64,000 bases of DNA from Tamarix chinensis (GCA_030549775.1 CM060176.1:101475569-101539568); one strand, 5' to 3'. Positions 34,946 through 47,983 are shown, numbered from the stretch's first letter. Notes: generated from the letters alone by a model not told the origin. Numbers and translations are program-made.

Positions 34946-37575
34946 TGTAGTTTCACGTGTGTGGGCCGCTCCACGAACATTGTCGTTTCATTTGTTGGAC
35001 AATGGACAACCATATATCAGTATGCACATAGCAGAAGCATCAAAGCCGTGTTCTAGTAACTTTCCTGCCGATGGAAGTGGAAACTCCGGTACAAGTGAAA
35101 GTGATGATGACGAAGGTACGAAGGAAGATTGCTCCGCAACTACAGTAAAGAAAAAGCATCCTCAATGTCGGTGGAAATGCAGGCCAATGTAACAAAAAAA
35201 ATATATTAATAACGAGTATATTTATGAGCCTTTGTATCAGCGATATCTAAATTAATAATCTATATTTACTATTTAATAAAAAAAATATAATTGGTATATT
35301 TAGTCTAAATTTTCAAAGCACTATAAATATCATTTTTACTGTGTATGATTAATAAGCATTATCCATCAACAACTATCATATTTTTCTGCATGGATTTAAA
35401 ATAATATTATTATTTGTAAATAAATAGAAAAGGTATATGAGTAAATAAATAACCATAAAATGACAAAAGCACAATGTTCAAATAGATTTTAGAACATAAT
35501 GATTGTAAACTTTTACAAAATTAAGAAAATTATCTTGTTCATCCTCCCTAAATTGAAACAATAAAATAAATTTAAATTTGGGATTAGAAAATTATTGCTA
35601 TACAAACAAATTGTAAGATATTATCTATATGAAATTATCATAAAACGATTGTCTTCTTTATTTCTTAGTTGAAAATAAATATAAAATGATACTCATATAA
35701 ATTAAATATGAAATGATACTCATATATATATATATTCAGATTTTCAGAAGTAATAAAAATCCACCAATGATATATTATTGAGACAAGAATCAGACGATCA
35801 GCCTGAAAATAAATTCAACAGATATTATCATAAACAACAATTGTTTCTCTCCGAAACACATAAATAATTACTAAGTTAGTAAACCATCGTAATAATTTTC
35901 TTTTAAATTAGTGATATGACAAAAAAAATTACTCAACCTTAACTCATTACTCTTTCTAAGCCATGCACCTTGCATAATTGAACCCCATAAATAAATAAAT
36001 AAAATATCTAAATTACACCATAAGACTTTTACTCTATTAAAAAGCAATATTCCGCCCCGGGGGGAGGGGGGAATGAAGTATGAAAAAAAGTTGTCAGTTC
36101 AATTTATCAACTACCGCGTACTCTTAACCTTAGGGATACTTTATGAACTTCGATCAAACTTAGAAGAATCAAACAAAACAATCACATTAAAGGCGTAAAA
36201 GCCTTACTTGTTAGTTAAGATGGGCGGAGATTTAAGAACACTGAACTAACCTATTACAGTTATGTTCATTTTTTATCTGAAATTTGATCTGATATAAAGT
36301 AATAATGTTTCTAAAATAATTATAATATTTAGTTGATATATTTTATTTATATCTAAAGTAATAATAGTGTTTGGCAATAAAATAAATTTATATATATTAA
36401 TAATTTTGGATATACTTAATTTTAATAAAATATATTTTAGGGCTGAAGAAGTTTTACGCGTGGACCGCTCCACGAACATTGTCGTATCATTTGTTGGACA
36501 AGGGGTTTGCTTTCTGCATCGTTTCGGTACACACATGGTAGAAGCACCAGGGCCATGCTCTACTTGTAAATTTCCTGTTAATGCAACGATAACAAAAGGT
36601 CAAAAAAAAAAATTAAAGATTTCAAAGGTTTAGCTAAAGTTGCTGGGCCCACTCACCGCAAGGCATTTGCGTCTTGCAAGTCGAAACTCCGCGCAACTAC
36701 AGTAAAGAGAGAGCATCATCCTAGGTGGAAAGAAGAGGGATGATGCGTCTATGGCGACCGACAGGCGACAGGTAAATGCTGTGCGGGCCATTGGGTAATC
36801 AGAGCACATGCATGGCACTCCAAAAATGAGTAAGATTACATTTGCTATCCGTAGGGCTGTAAATGAATTGAGCCAGTTCGGTATTCGGCTCGGCTCGGCT
36901 CGTTAAAAGTTCGGTTCGGTTCGTTCGTTTAATTAAACGAGCCTCAAAATGAGGCTCGGAATTAACGAGTCGAATTCAAACAGAAAAAAGCTCAGCTCGG
37001 TTCATTTTTTGGCTTTGGCTCGTGAGTTCGGCTCGGTTCGGCTCGTTAAAAGCTCGATTCGGCTCGTTCGTTTAGTTAAACGAGCCGAGCCCAAACAACA
37101 TTTTAGGCTCGTTTAGTTAAATGAGTCAAACCTAAACCTGGAGGTATTCGGCTCGGCTCGACTCGTTTACAACCCTAGCTATGTGTGCCGTCTCCGTCTG
37201 CCCGTCTCACTTCACTTTCATTTGAAGGAAGAGAAGGGTGAGCAGTCCCGTCCATTGAAAAAGTTAGGGCGCACATGTCTCGTACACTCGCTTTATTTTA
37301 TTGATAATGATTGATGAGTGGTATCAAACGATTAGTAATATTGTTTGTGTTATTTTTTTTAATTAACCAATTTATTTTTTAAAATAAAGGAGCAATGGCA
37401 ATAAAAGAAAGTTAAATTTCTTTTTGTGCTCATATTAGTTACATGTTATATAAGTATTTATTCTTATGTCGAAATATATTCTATTCGTATTTTTGTTATA
37501 ATATTTATATAATATTAAAATATATTTTATTGGTTTTATATATTTTATTAATTATTAATTTTGTAATATAAAAAT
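34946..37575 (+). repeat. copy II of three-copy repeat family
   Basis: Block a (34950-35195) is the uninterrupted version of the SINE-carrying block in copy I. Block c is at 36445-36800. The tail matches copy I through TGATAATGATTGATGAGTGG to about 37575. Blocks a and c are about 1.25 kb apart and share CCGCTCCACGAACATTGTCG and CAACTACAGTAAAGA. Similarity to copy I is high, with scattered substitutions. Block a has an 86-codon open frame (34932-35192) rich in Ser/Asp/Glu, not open across copy I because of the SINE. The family could be a small direct-terminal-repeat element or a duplicated segment; I cannot decide. Confidence 0.75.
36852..37177. mobile_element. 326-bp hAT MITE in copy II
   Basis: Ends TAGGGCTGTAAATGAA and (reverse) TAGGGTTGTAAACGAG. 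The 8-bp flanks GCTATCCG / GCTATGTG match at 6 positions, and copy I has an uninterrupted ATAATCTGTGCCGTC site, so the insertion is specific to copy II. The interior consists of GGCTCGGCTCGTT repeats and their complements (AAACGAGCC). Confidence 0.85.
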
Positions 37576-38115
<540 letters not shown>

Positions 38116-38229
38116 TTTAGTTTGGAGTAAATCAATTCATTGAATTTTAATTTCTTTGTTTTATGATAAAAATAAAAGTTCTAGCTTGGTCAATGAGGAT
38201 TAAATTTGTTTCTCTTTATTTATCTTAAC

Positions 38230-38699
38230 TCTCCTTAGTTTTATTAACTTTCAATCTAGGGTAAAGAAAAAAATTTATTTTGAAAACTCTTGAAATTGTT
38301 AAAGAGCTTTTTATTTTGGCCACTTATGAAACGTGACATATAAAGAATACTTGAGAACTATGTTTTTTGTAAACATGTGAAATCTACTACTAGCTTTATG
38401 AACTTTACATCCCTTTAACTGTGCATGAGCAACCTTGGGCCGACATCTCTATGGACTTTGTCCTTAGGCTTGCCCGAACTAGTAAAGGGAATGAAGGTAT
38501 AATAATTGTTGTAGATAGATTGTCTAAAAGAGCGCATTTTATAGCATGCTATAAAACTAATGAGCCCACTCTCATTGTATCTCTATTCTTTGATCGTATT
38601 GTAAAGTTGCATGGCATTCCGCGCACAATTATTTCTAATCAAAGCATAAAATTTCTAAGTCATTTTTGGCGTGTTTTATAGGGTAAGCTCAGAACTAGG
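38230..38699 (+). pseudogene. gypsy integrase, first part
   Basis: Pieces of the N-terminal zinc-binding region (LLKSFLFWPLMKR at about 38300-38340, VFCKHVKSTTS) lead, after a frame change, into LYIPLTVHEQPWADISMDFV, the start of the catalytic core (first Asp of the DDE triad in DISMDFVLRL). Then GIIIVVDRLSKRAHFIACYK (second region), FDRIVKLHGIPRTIISNQSI (the usual SDxD Asp replaced in ISNQS) and KFLSHFWRVL follow. A TAG replaces the expected Trp codon at about 38680. The core is cut at CTAGG by the solo LTR and continues at 43803. Confidence 0.9.
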
Positions 38700-39499
38700 T
38701 GTAACACCCCTATTTTTAGCACTTAATTTTTTTTAAAAGTTAATTGTAAAACCTAAAATATTAAAAATATAGGGTATTATCGCTACACTTAGAATAAATT
38801 TGGTTTCCTCTACCATTCTTATTCCAATTAAAGGATTACTATACTTAAATTAATAACAACACTTGTGTTAATAGATTGGAGATCACATTATAGATTAACA
38901 CTTGCTCTGATGTTACAAGATCGGACCACAGGTACAAAAGTCAAAAGAAAAGAAATACAAAAGGGATACAAAAGCTTAGGGATATCTAGATTGAAAGATA
39001 CCAGGTCAGACATTGGATTATTCCAACTCTTAACTCCAAACCCCAGCCATCAAGCAATACCCTCGAAGCAATTATATAAAGTCATAATTACCCCTTGAAT
39101 AGATAGGGGACTATAAAACATAATCCATCAGTACAATGGTACTGAGTAAACCCACTACACAAGACTAAAAATACAAATGTCACATGGAGCATATAAAAGG
39201 TGTCACAAGTGAAACATGGCATAAACACAACGAAACATATATATAAGGAAAAGGAATAAATATATTGAATCATACATGCAATAAAAAATAGGATAACATG
39301 TCATAACACATACATTACCAAGGCACATTTTCATCGTACCATTATACATAATCATTATATGAACTTAATGACTATAACATACCAAGGGTGTTCCACGAAG
39401 GGAAAACATTGAGCCAATCTTAACTAATTTCCATAACAATCACATTATATTTTACAATTTCAATAACCATACCAATGAATTCCATAATGATGTACTCTA

Positions 39500-39760
39500 A
39501 CTACAAGTGCACGATGTCAAAGTAGCATATAAGGTCGATTCCACAGGGACTAGAGAGTGAGCCCCAAAAAGGTGATCAGACTTTTCTATGTTTCGACCAC
39601 TGAATAGTTGATTAATTTAATCACTATAACCTCCAATGTACGATGTCAAAGTAGCATGTAAGATCGATCTCACATGGACTAGAGAGTGAGCACCAAAATG
39701 GTGATTGGACTTATCTATGTTTAGACCATTGAATAGTTGATTAATTAAATTATTCTAAAA
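39500..39760. repeat. about 125-bp tandem pair inside solo LTR
   Basis: Two copies around GGTCGATTCCACAGGGACTA and GATCGATCTCACATGGACTA, each followed by AGAGAGTGAGC and GGTGAT, end in GTTGATTAATTAA-like sequence. The same pair exists at 19760-20030. Confidence 0.8.
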
Positions 39761-41159
39761 ATTATGAAATTTGTGACAAAAATGAAACACTCAAAACATA
39801 AAAATTCAGAAAGATCAGAATTATACTATAAAAGATGACGGATAAGCTTTTGGTTAAATTCTTCAATTTAAGATATGCTAAATAATCATGAAGATCCTAA
39901 CCCAAAATTTATGCTCAGTGTGCCAACAGAGATAATTATCACTACGCTTTCTCAAACCACAACAACATTTCGTCAATTATAAGTACAAATATCTCTAATA
40001 TGGATTTATATAATTATTAAAGCAATAAATTTAATTATTCCCCCTTATTTTTGTAGAAATTAGATTAACATCTCTTGACCTATTAATTCCTAATTTCTAA
40101 TTGTGTTATGTAGATCTACTAACTATTTCATCTCTCAATCTCAATGTAAGTTACCAATATCAAAAGTTGACCAATATTTTGACTAAGACATTCAAACGTA
40201 ATACAATTCACACAAATATAAACTCAGATCAGGATATATGCAGGAAATTCAACACATTAGGATTGGAAAATTCTCTATTTGCCTTAGCATGAGAAAATTA
40301 TCCACACATAATTGCAAAATCAAGGATATTCATCATATGGAAAAAGATAGAGATATATATGAAATAATAGATAAATAAACCTTAAGATTAAAATATGGAT
40401 TACTCCGATCTACTGTTCTTGATTCAGAGTTGCAAGAGAAAATAATGGGATTGATCAAGAAGAATTGAGATGGGAAATGGGAGATGGGATATGTGGTGAT
40501 GGAAAATGTAACTCTTCTCTTAAGACGGTTAAAAATGATTCATCTCCTCTCTCTCTAACCCTAACTCTCTATCAAAAGTGTGCTCAAATAACCATGAAAT
40601 GGGCCCAGCTAAAGATGAACACGAGCTGGCCGTGTTGTTCTCAAACTCTGTGGTTCTTAACATCTTTATTAGTTTTCAAAGTTACAACCATAACTTACTT
40701 TTTTTTACCTCCATTTAGGTTGATTTTTGATGCTTTGGAAATATAATAAGAATATCTACAACTTGTATGTTTAACATATTTCAAAATTAATATTGCATCA
40801 TGGAATAAAATGTCTATCTTTCCATCCTTGCACACTTTGAGTTCTCATTCTTGCTTCTCATTTGTTCCAATTATTGCGTTTTATCTCCTTTTTATCCCAA
40901 TTTCTCCAAATACCTATAAAATATAATCAAGAATAGTAAACAAGAACAAATGGACTCAATTATACAAAATTTATCACATAATTATATTAAAATTTTCCAT
41001 TGAAGTTCAAATTGACTAACGTAAATTATAGCTATCAGATAACTCCATAAGTAGCGCACAAAGGTAGCTACCAACCACATCAATCCATTTTAATTCTAAT
41101 AACTAATAATATTTAATTCCATTTTTAATTAATACCAAATAAATTCTAGGTAAGGATAA

Positions 41160-41575
41160 AGAACAATGACAACCTGGAGACATATAAAGTACTTCGGTCA
41201 TATTCACAAGGGTGACACTGTACGCTCCCATCCATTTCATCAATCAATCATTTTAAACCACAGGTAGGCACAACATTAACTATCAAACCATTAATCGGTA
41301 CTTTATTGATAACCATACATATTAGTTACTTCTATTTTTATTACTCAAGGGGATACAATAAACAATCCGGAGATGTATAAAGTACATTGATCATAATATA
41401 CACAAAGGCAATACAATACCCTCCGACTATAGAACTCAGAGACGTATAAAGTACACCTATCATAATAATGCACAAAGGCAGCACAATACCCTCCAACCAT
41501 ACAACCTAGATATGTATAAGTACACCGTTCATAAGGGTGTACAAAGACAACACAATACCCTCCAACCTAGGTCAC
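41160..41575. repeat. about 70-bp tandem repeats inside solo LTR
   Basis: Three clear and one weak unit contain GAGA(T/C)GTATAAAGTACA, CACAAAGGCA and ACAATACCCTCC; similar spacing throughout. Confidence 0.8.
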
Positions 41576-42288
41576 CTAATACTTAAGTATCTATGCCTCC
41601 TATAGGACTTATAGATCGTCTATAGAGTACAGTAGGGTACTAAAGCACACCAATAAAAACCAAACCAAAATGAATACTCCTACCTCGTGTCTAAGGTAGT
41701 TATCCCTAAAGAATAGCCATTCTCAATCTCGAGGTCTTCTAATTTAAGTATTAATATTTCATTTGATGATCCTATAATATCACATAATGCACATCGAATC
41801 CCGTTTCCATACTTAACAGTTTTTCCTTTATATCCAATTATTCAAGTCAACCCTAAAGTCAACGGTCTAAGAGAAGTTAAAGTTAACACTAAGGTTAATC
41901 TAATAATAAATTAAGACCATCTTAGTCCAAATATTCATATTTAGGTATATTAGGTCACAAATAAATAAAATGCCCTTATAGGTGATTTACTTATTAAATT
42001 ATCACTTTGGTACCAATTCTTGTGAAAATTAAATGAATTTTATGGCATGGCTAAATAACATTAAAATAATCACTTTAACATGAACTTACAATTCTAGAAA
42101 ATCCAACAATGGAAAAATTACCACTTTGCCCGTAACACACATTAAATCCATAGCATGCCATATTTTACATACTATGCATGATCAACATAATACAACACTT
42201 ACTAGGCATACTTGATAGAAATTACAGATTTTATGTGAAAATATTAAATGCCATTAAAGCACACAAAACTTTAAATACTTACATAACT

Positions 42289-42289
<1 letters not shown>

Positions 42290-42376
<87 letters not shown>

Positions 42377-42427
42377 ATCTATCTATCTATCTATCTATCT
42401 ATATATATATATATATATATATATATA
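42290..42427. repeat. (TCTA)n(TA)n compound microsatellite
   Basis: About 28 TCTA units with one short interruption, then a TA run. A further TA run lies at 42573-42592. Confidence 0.98.
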
Positions 42428-43802
42428 ACTTTGAGTAAAACATGTGAGGAATCCAATGATAAACTCAAAAATAACAAAGGATGTATTAGTTAGGACAAAA
42501 TAGCCCTTTGCCAATCTACCCTTACAATCATTTGCATAATTATTTTACCACAAACAACCCTATTCTAGCATGCTATATATATATATATATATTAAAATAT
42601 GTAACTTTAACATGCTCTTGTACAAATTAAGATGACCACATATTTGAAGAAAATAATGACAATGCCATATGTATGCATATTTTTCATGGCATTACAATGA
42701 AGCATAATTTCACTTAATCATATCATAGAAACCCTAAAACATGCCCACACGTGATTTTTACACAATTAATAGGAACATATGGGTTGCCTCCTTCCAAGCA
42801 AAAACGCAAAAAGACATAAAATAAAAAAGAATCACAAGCCCTTAAAAATAAAAAAAAATAAAAACCAAAAAAATAATTATAATCTACCACATAAAAAATA
42901 ATAAAATAATAAGAAAAAATAATAATAATCAAAATCAAAAGGGAAAAGAGCAATACCCAAATAATGGGTGGTACAAGAAGAGGATAATATAGAGAAATAA
43001 CTCTCTTCAATTTTATTCCACATATAACAATTATATCTGTAATAAAATATAAAAAGGATAGATAAGTCATCAAGAGAAGAAGAACTAACAAAGAAAATGA
43101 GAAGAATGGAGGGGGGGTTTCAGTTTTAGCAAAAACAAAGAGGGAGGTGTTCTTCAACATTTGGGCAAAAATAAAAGAAAAGAGGAGGGAAAAATGCAAC
43201 CATTGTTGAATACCAAATAAAGAATGAAACAAATGAAGGCACAATGGGGTAAGGAGTTTAAAAAATCAACTAAAGAGGAGAGAAGGGCTTGCTTCATTCA
43301 CACATGAATAAAGATGTTGAGCGTAAGTACAAAGCATGAGAGAGTGGGTGAGAGGTGAGGTAATGTGATTATGGTTAAGATATTGGATAATGGCAAAATA
43401 TCAAGTAAGAATCTAATCCAAGGTGAGGGGAGGTAGGTAGAAAGGAAACAAGGATGAAAGGAAGGGACCATAAAGTAAAACAGCATATAATGCACATAAA
43501 AATCATATAGCCTAATGCTTAAACAATCCCTAATCGTCCACTTGAAACCCCTTTGTGATAGTAGCTCTACCTCGACGTCCGGCTTGCAAGCTCTGGTTGA
43601 CTGCCCAACACCAAAAACCATAATCTTCTATTTTTAACCTACTTAACCTAATGCATATTCCCACCTAAATAAAACACACATAAAAACAATATCTAACACA
43701 TAATATCCACCTATTATTTTTGTGATCAAATTCACATAGTACAATAAGTTTCCAATTAGGTTCTTAATTAGGGTTTACAAAAAAATGGAGTATTTTACTA
43801 GG

Positions 43803-44384
43803 ATTTTATTTTCCACTACTTGTCATCCACAAGAAAATGGTCAAATTAAGGTAGTCCATCTATCCTTAGGAAACATGCGTAGGGTTATCTTATAAAATAA
43901 TATAAGACAGCGGGAGATGCATTTGTCTCATGTGGAATTTGCCTATTACCACACTATCCTTACAAAAACTAAATGAGCACCCTTCAAAATAGTATATGGA
44001 TTAAAACTTTATTCCCACTTGATTTAATTCCTTGATATTTATGAAATTTGATAAACTTGATGCAGAAGACAAGGCTTGAGTGATAATAGAACTGCATAAG
44101 TATTTCATAGAGTAGATAATTTAGCATAATCAACAAATGGATGCTAATGCCAATAAGCATCGAAAGAAGGTCATTTTTGAACCCAATGACATGATTTGGG
44201 TTCACCTTCGAGAGGATCAACTTTCGGCCCAAAAGAAATCTAAAATCACTTACAACAGTGATGTGCATTTTGTTGTTATTGAGAAGATTAATGATAACAC
44301 TTATAAATTGGATTTATCAAGAAAATATGGCAATATAAGTGTTAAATTTAATGTTTATAGTCTCTCTCCTTTCTATGATGCATG
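43803..44384 (+). pseudogene. gypsy integrase, second part
   Basis: Reading resumes after the solo LTR: ILFSTTCHPQENGQIKVVHL (canonical HPQTDGQTEVVNR; the catalytic Glu of DDE is Lys here), SLGNMRRVIL, REMHLSHVEFAYYHTIL, then after stops APFKIVYGLKLYS. In another frame from 44137 the C-terminal region is open: NKHRKKVIFEPNDMIWVHLR, EDQLSAQKKSKITYNSDVHF, INDNTYKLDLSRKYGNISVK, NVYSLSPFYDA. It ends at TGA 44384, just before the polypurine tract. There is no obvious chromodomain. Stops and a shifted frame make it dead. Confidence 0.92.
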
Positions 44385-44411
44385 ATTAGTTTCGAAGATA
44401 AAACCTTCTCA

Positions 44412-44425
44412 ACAAGGGGGGATGA
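44412..44425 (+). other. polypurine tract of the integrase element
   Basis: ACAAGGGGGGATGA lies 28 bases after the integrase stop, the usual place for the plus-strand primer. The element's own 3' LTR should start here, but only about 35 bases separate it from inverted LTR-like DNA. Confidence 0.7.
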
Positions 44426-44459
44426 TGGGAACCTAATAAATATTAATTTTTCCAAAAAC

Positions 44460-47385
44460 AACACTAAGATTAACATATTTACTACTGAAAATTCCATTTT
44501 AAGTGCAAAAGTATTATTAAATAGTTGGGTGTTACCACTTTAATTGACATAAGTTTGGCTTACCATACCATCCTTACATAAACTACAAGGTAAAATAGTT
44601 AGGAAGTAAAATAAGATAAATAGAAAAGGAGGGAACTTTCTTAAATTTTAGATAAGAGTTTGGAGGTTTACTCCGAGTATAATAATCCAAAATACAAAAA
44701 GGGATATCATAGAACTAAGAGTCTAAAAAGGTATCCAATTAAACTATCACTCGAATAACATAACATCTCACTCAAAACCCTGATATAAAAATCACTCCTT
44801 CGTATATAGTACATCGAAGGCTGAAAACTCATCTACTAGGTCATCGTCGGCCTATACAAAGACCTCCATATCATCTACTCGATGGGAATGAGGAGCACCC
44901 ATGAAACTGATGAATATTACACTACGTACTGAATAAGGTAACGGTACAGTCGAAATAGGATTACACATAATACATGAGTTCACACCAAGAATAAGCATAC
45001 ATGTGATTATATGAAACAATGCTAGGTAAATACTGATTTTGAGTCTCACTATATGGATATATTATATTCTTATATTTTATTTATGTTGAGTTCAGATATC
45101 CCATTATTCTTAAACTGGTGGAATGGTCCGAAACACTTCCAAGGGACAACACACTTGAGCTACTATTACTGTCTGGTGGAAAGGACCCAATACCTCTGAA
45201 AGCAAAAATACTTTCACACAACTCAAGCTTTACTTTGACTCCAGTTATTTTCATTTTTACCCTTCTTTACCTTAACTTTTACCTTGATTATGATCTTCAA
45301 GACTAACTGTGTATTATATTACTTTTCATAGGTAATATTCTAGTGATCTCGAAGGTGAAAATCTAGGATTTACATGCTTAAAGCCAGTTGTACATGTCAG
45401 TAAGGATACTAATAGATGTTTTAGGGTTTTATGTTAAATGTTTGAATGTCTATGTGTATTATTATGATATTGTTATTATATGTCTGAATGTATAATGCTA
45501 ATGATATGTTGTGGTAATGTGGGTTTATATGATATAAAGAAAGTGAGAATGGGAAAGATGTGTTGATATAATCTTAATACGCTAAGTTATACTTGTGGAA
45601 AAAATATAAGTTATGGAATAAATGATATAGGTTAATGTGGATATCTCGGTGTTTTAAATGTGTTAGGTGTATGAATTATGAAAATAATATGAGGAGAAGT
45701 TTTTGGAGTACTTACTAAATGTTTGGGATCCTTAAAATAAGATAATGGTTTAATTAGGATATAGTAACCTTAAAATAGTAATATTTTTATCCCATGTATG
45801 AAACCATTTAGTTATAATACAAATTTTTGATATGTTGTAAATTTTGGTAATTTAAGGATGTTTATTGAATTTGGATAATCACACGAACCTTATAGGAAAA
45901 GTTATGACTAATCTCAAAATTAGGGTTCTGGGAACCTTGTAAATATTGACATTTGAGATAAGGCTATTATTATATGTGTGAGATATGGGCGTTAGACCAT
46001 AAATTTTGGGTATGATAACAATGATAATATTTTAGGATGATATGCTATAATTGGTGGTTGTATGATCAATATAAGAGAAGTTATGCTAGGAATGTAATAT
46101 TAGGATTTGAGGAAATTAAGGATCTCAATTCTAGAGATCGGCCTTATGAATTATGTTATGTGCTTATTTTCCTTAATGTGCTTAGTACCTATAAATCGAT
46201 CATGAATAAGATACTAATCATTTAAAGTGAAAGATTATGCGAGTAGGGCTAAGATGGTGTTTTTATATCTATTCCACTAAAGGATAATAGTGGCTTAGGA
46301 GCATTTTATCCTGAGAAGATGATGTTTTTATATATCCATTACACTGAAGGATAATAGTGATTTAGGAGCATTTTGACCCGAGAATATGATGTTTTTATAT
46401 CTGTTCTACTGAATGATTATAATGGTTGGGGAATGTTTTACCCCAAGAAGTTGTTTCAGTTCATTCCACTAGATTAAGACTAGTAGGGCCTCTACTTATC
46501 ATGAATGAAAATATAATAGTATAACCTATGGATAAGAAACTAATGAATTAAAGTGGAAGAGTACAATCAGGATCAAGGTGATATTTTTATATCCGTTTCA
46601 TTAGGTGATAATGGTGGCTCAGGAGTGTTTTACCCTGAGAAGGTGATGTTTTCATATCTATTTCACCGGATGATAATAGTGGCTCAGGTGTATTGTCCTT
46701 GAGAAGGTGCTTTAGACTGGTCTACCGGTTTAAGAATAATGAGATTCCTAAACTCAACATATATAAAAGAATAAAAACGGTTATGTCCAATAAAGAAGAC
46801 TGGGTTAGTATTTATCTTACGAGATGTTTATTGTTCTTGAATGTGTACTCATTAGTAGTTGTGAATGCATATGTTATCTATATCCCTAATTCGATAGTAT
46901 TGTTATCTTGCTCAGCATGAAGTGTATTGACCACCATTTTCATGGGTGCTTCTCATTTCCAGGAGCAAGAGACCCTGATTCTTTTGTGCAGGTCTCGAAG
47001 AATCCACCAAATGACTATACTGCTTTTGATGCACTATGTGGGAATAAGTGAGATGTTATATGTACTGGGTGTTTAGGTGAAGAGTTATGTTATTTGGTTA
47101 ATATATTTACTCAGATACCTTTTTGGAATCTTTGATCCTTGGTATCTCTTACTCTATATTTTGTTATTATAGTTTAGGGTTAACCTCCTAACTCATATTT
47201 TATTATAAATGTTTCTTCCATTTCTAATTTTCTTATTTTACTATAAATAATTTTAGCCTTGCGATTGATTTAAAGATGATTGGGAAAACCAGAATTATAT
47301 CACTTATGGTGGTAACACCTATTATTTTACTTATATGCTTCCGCTATAAAATAAAAATTTTCAGTAGTAAAAATAGGGGTGTTAT
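44460..47385. mobile_element. inverted (foldback) gypsy LTR sequence
   Basis: The right end is GGGGTGTTATA at 47385, a plus-oriented LTR end (TGTTACA with C to T). The left 750 bases are in the opposite sense: TACTACTGAAAATTCCATTT near 44480 mirrors AAAATTTTCAGTAGTA near 47355; GAGCACCCATGAAA near 44893 mirrors TTTCATGGGTGCTTC near 46937; CCATTATTCTTAAACTGG near 45100 mirrors CCGGTTTAAGAATAAT near 46723. So arms of about 750 bases point inward around about 1.5 kb of plus-oriented LTR interior. The left boundary is approximate and no duplication was found. Confidence 0.72.
46268..46745 (+). repeat. seven copies of LTR paired CCAC/GTGG motif
   Basis: Units begin near 46268, 46335, 46399, 46462, 46592, 46656 and 46716 (example TTCACCGGATGATAATAGTGG), with GAAGATTA/AAGTGAAAG modules between. 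The inverted arm carries two more near 45105 and 45160. Confidence 0.75.
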
Positions 47386-47697
47386 AGACCTCTCATTAAA
47401 TAATGGAATCAAATCAAATGGATGCATTAAATGCTGCTTCTTTTTTCAAAATTGAATTAAGGCTGCAAAAGAACAAGTTGAAGTAAAATATTGATTGACT
47501 ACTAGATTAGGAACCTTAGTACACATAAAAAGGCTTCAGGTTGATCAATATGTAACTTCAAATTAACAGGATGGTCTCTCAAATGAGGAAAACAAGACTA
47601 AAGGTGTTTATATAATTTAGCTCATGAGATCAAATATATATCACACATAGTTCCAAATTTAATAAACATCGTGCCTTATGTCAAATAAAAAAGAATT
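47386..47697. other. no gene seen
   Basis: AT-rich with no recognisable element. It ends at the 21-base direct repeat that flanks the patch insert. Confidence 0.4.
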
Positions 47698-47718
47698 AGA
47701 TTATAACCCCATTATCAT

Positions 47719-47983
47719 CGCGTCTAAACGAGTGGTGGCGACAAGATAGGTTTTCTGGGTTAGGAAGTCAAAAACTCGAAATAGGGAGGATGATGGGGGT
47801 ATTTATAGAGTTAGAGGAGAGGTTAGGGTTATGTGTAGATTTAGTTAGTTACAATAGAAAGGATATAATAGAGAATATAAACTTAAAAATTGACCTAACT
47901 AATACAAATAAATATAATTATCCTAATTGGAAAAATAAAATTCAAAACAAACTTAATTTGTAATTGACTCTAAAGAAAAGCCA
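47719..47983 (-). mobile_element. 265-bp patch insert with LTR core promoter
   Basis: The insert lies between two perfect 21-base direct repeats (47698-47718 and 47984-48004, core GATTATAACCCCATTATCAT). Its first part, 47721-47835, equals 54367-54481 in the solo LTR with one mismatch in 115. That piece contains, on the minus strand, TATAAATA (47800-47807) with its flanks. The remaining 148 bases have no source in this window. Either a target-primed retroposed LTR transcript or filler DNA from break repair would look like this. Confidence 0.85.

Larger units (their letters stand above)
38700..43797 (-). mobile_element. 5.1-kb solo LTR inserted in integrase
   Basis: It starts TGTAACACCCC (the reverse of a ...GGGGTGTTACA LTR end) and finishes ATGGAGTATTTTA at 43797, flanked by the 5-bp duplication CTAGG (38695-38699, 43798-43802). 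Removing it and one CTAGG restores integrase reading (GKLRTRILFSTTCHPQENGQ). The right terminus corresponds to CGGGGCATTTCA of the solo LTR at 50500-55485 with four transitions. It holds no PBS, gag or pol. Orientation follows LTR polarity. Interior blocks match the LTR at 4390-6311 in reverse (41590-41760) and the fragment at 19406-20326. Confidence 0.9.

Noticed and set aside
42723..43621. Hydrophobic open frames on the minus strand (173 and 107 codons), like membrane proteins
   Set aside because: Inside the other solo LTR, near its expected promoter/leader zone. T-rich sequence alone gives Phe/Leu/Tyr frames, and no conserved pattern is seen.
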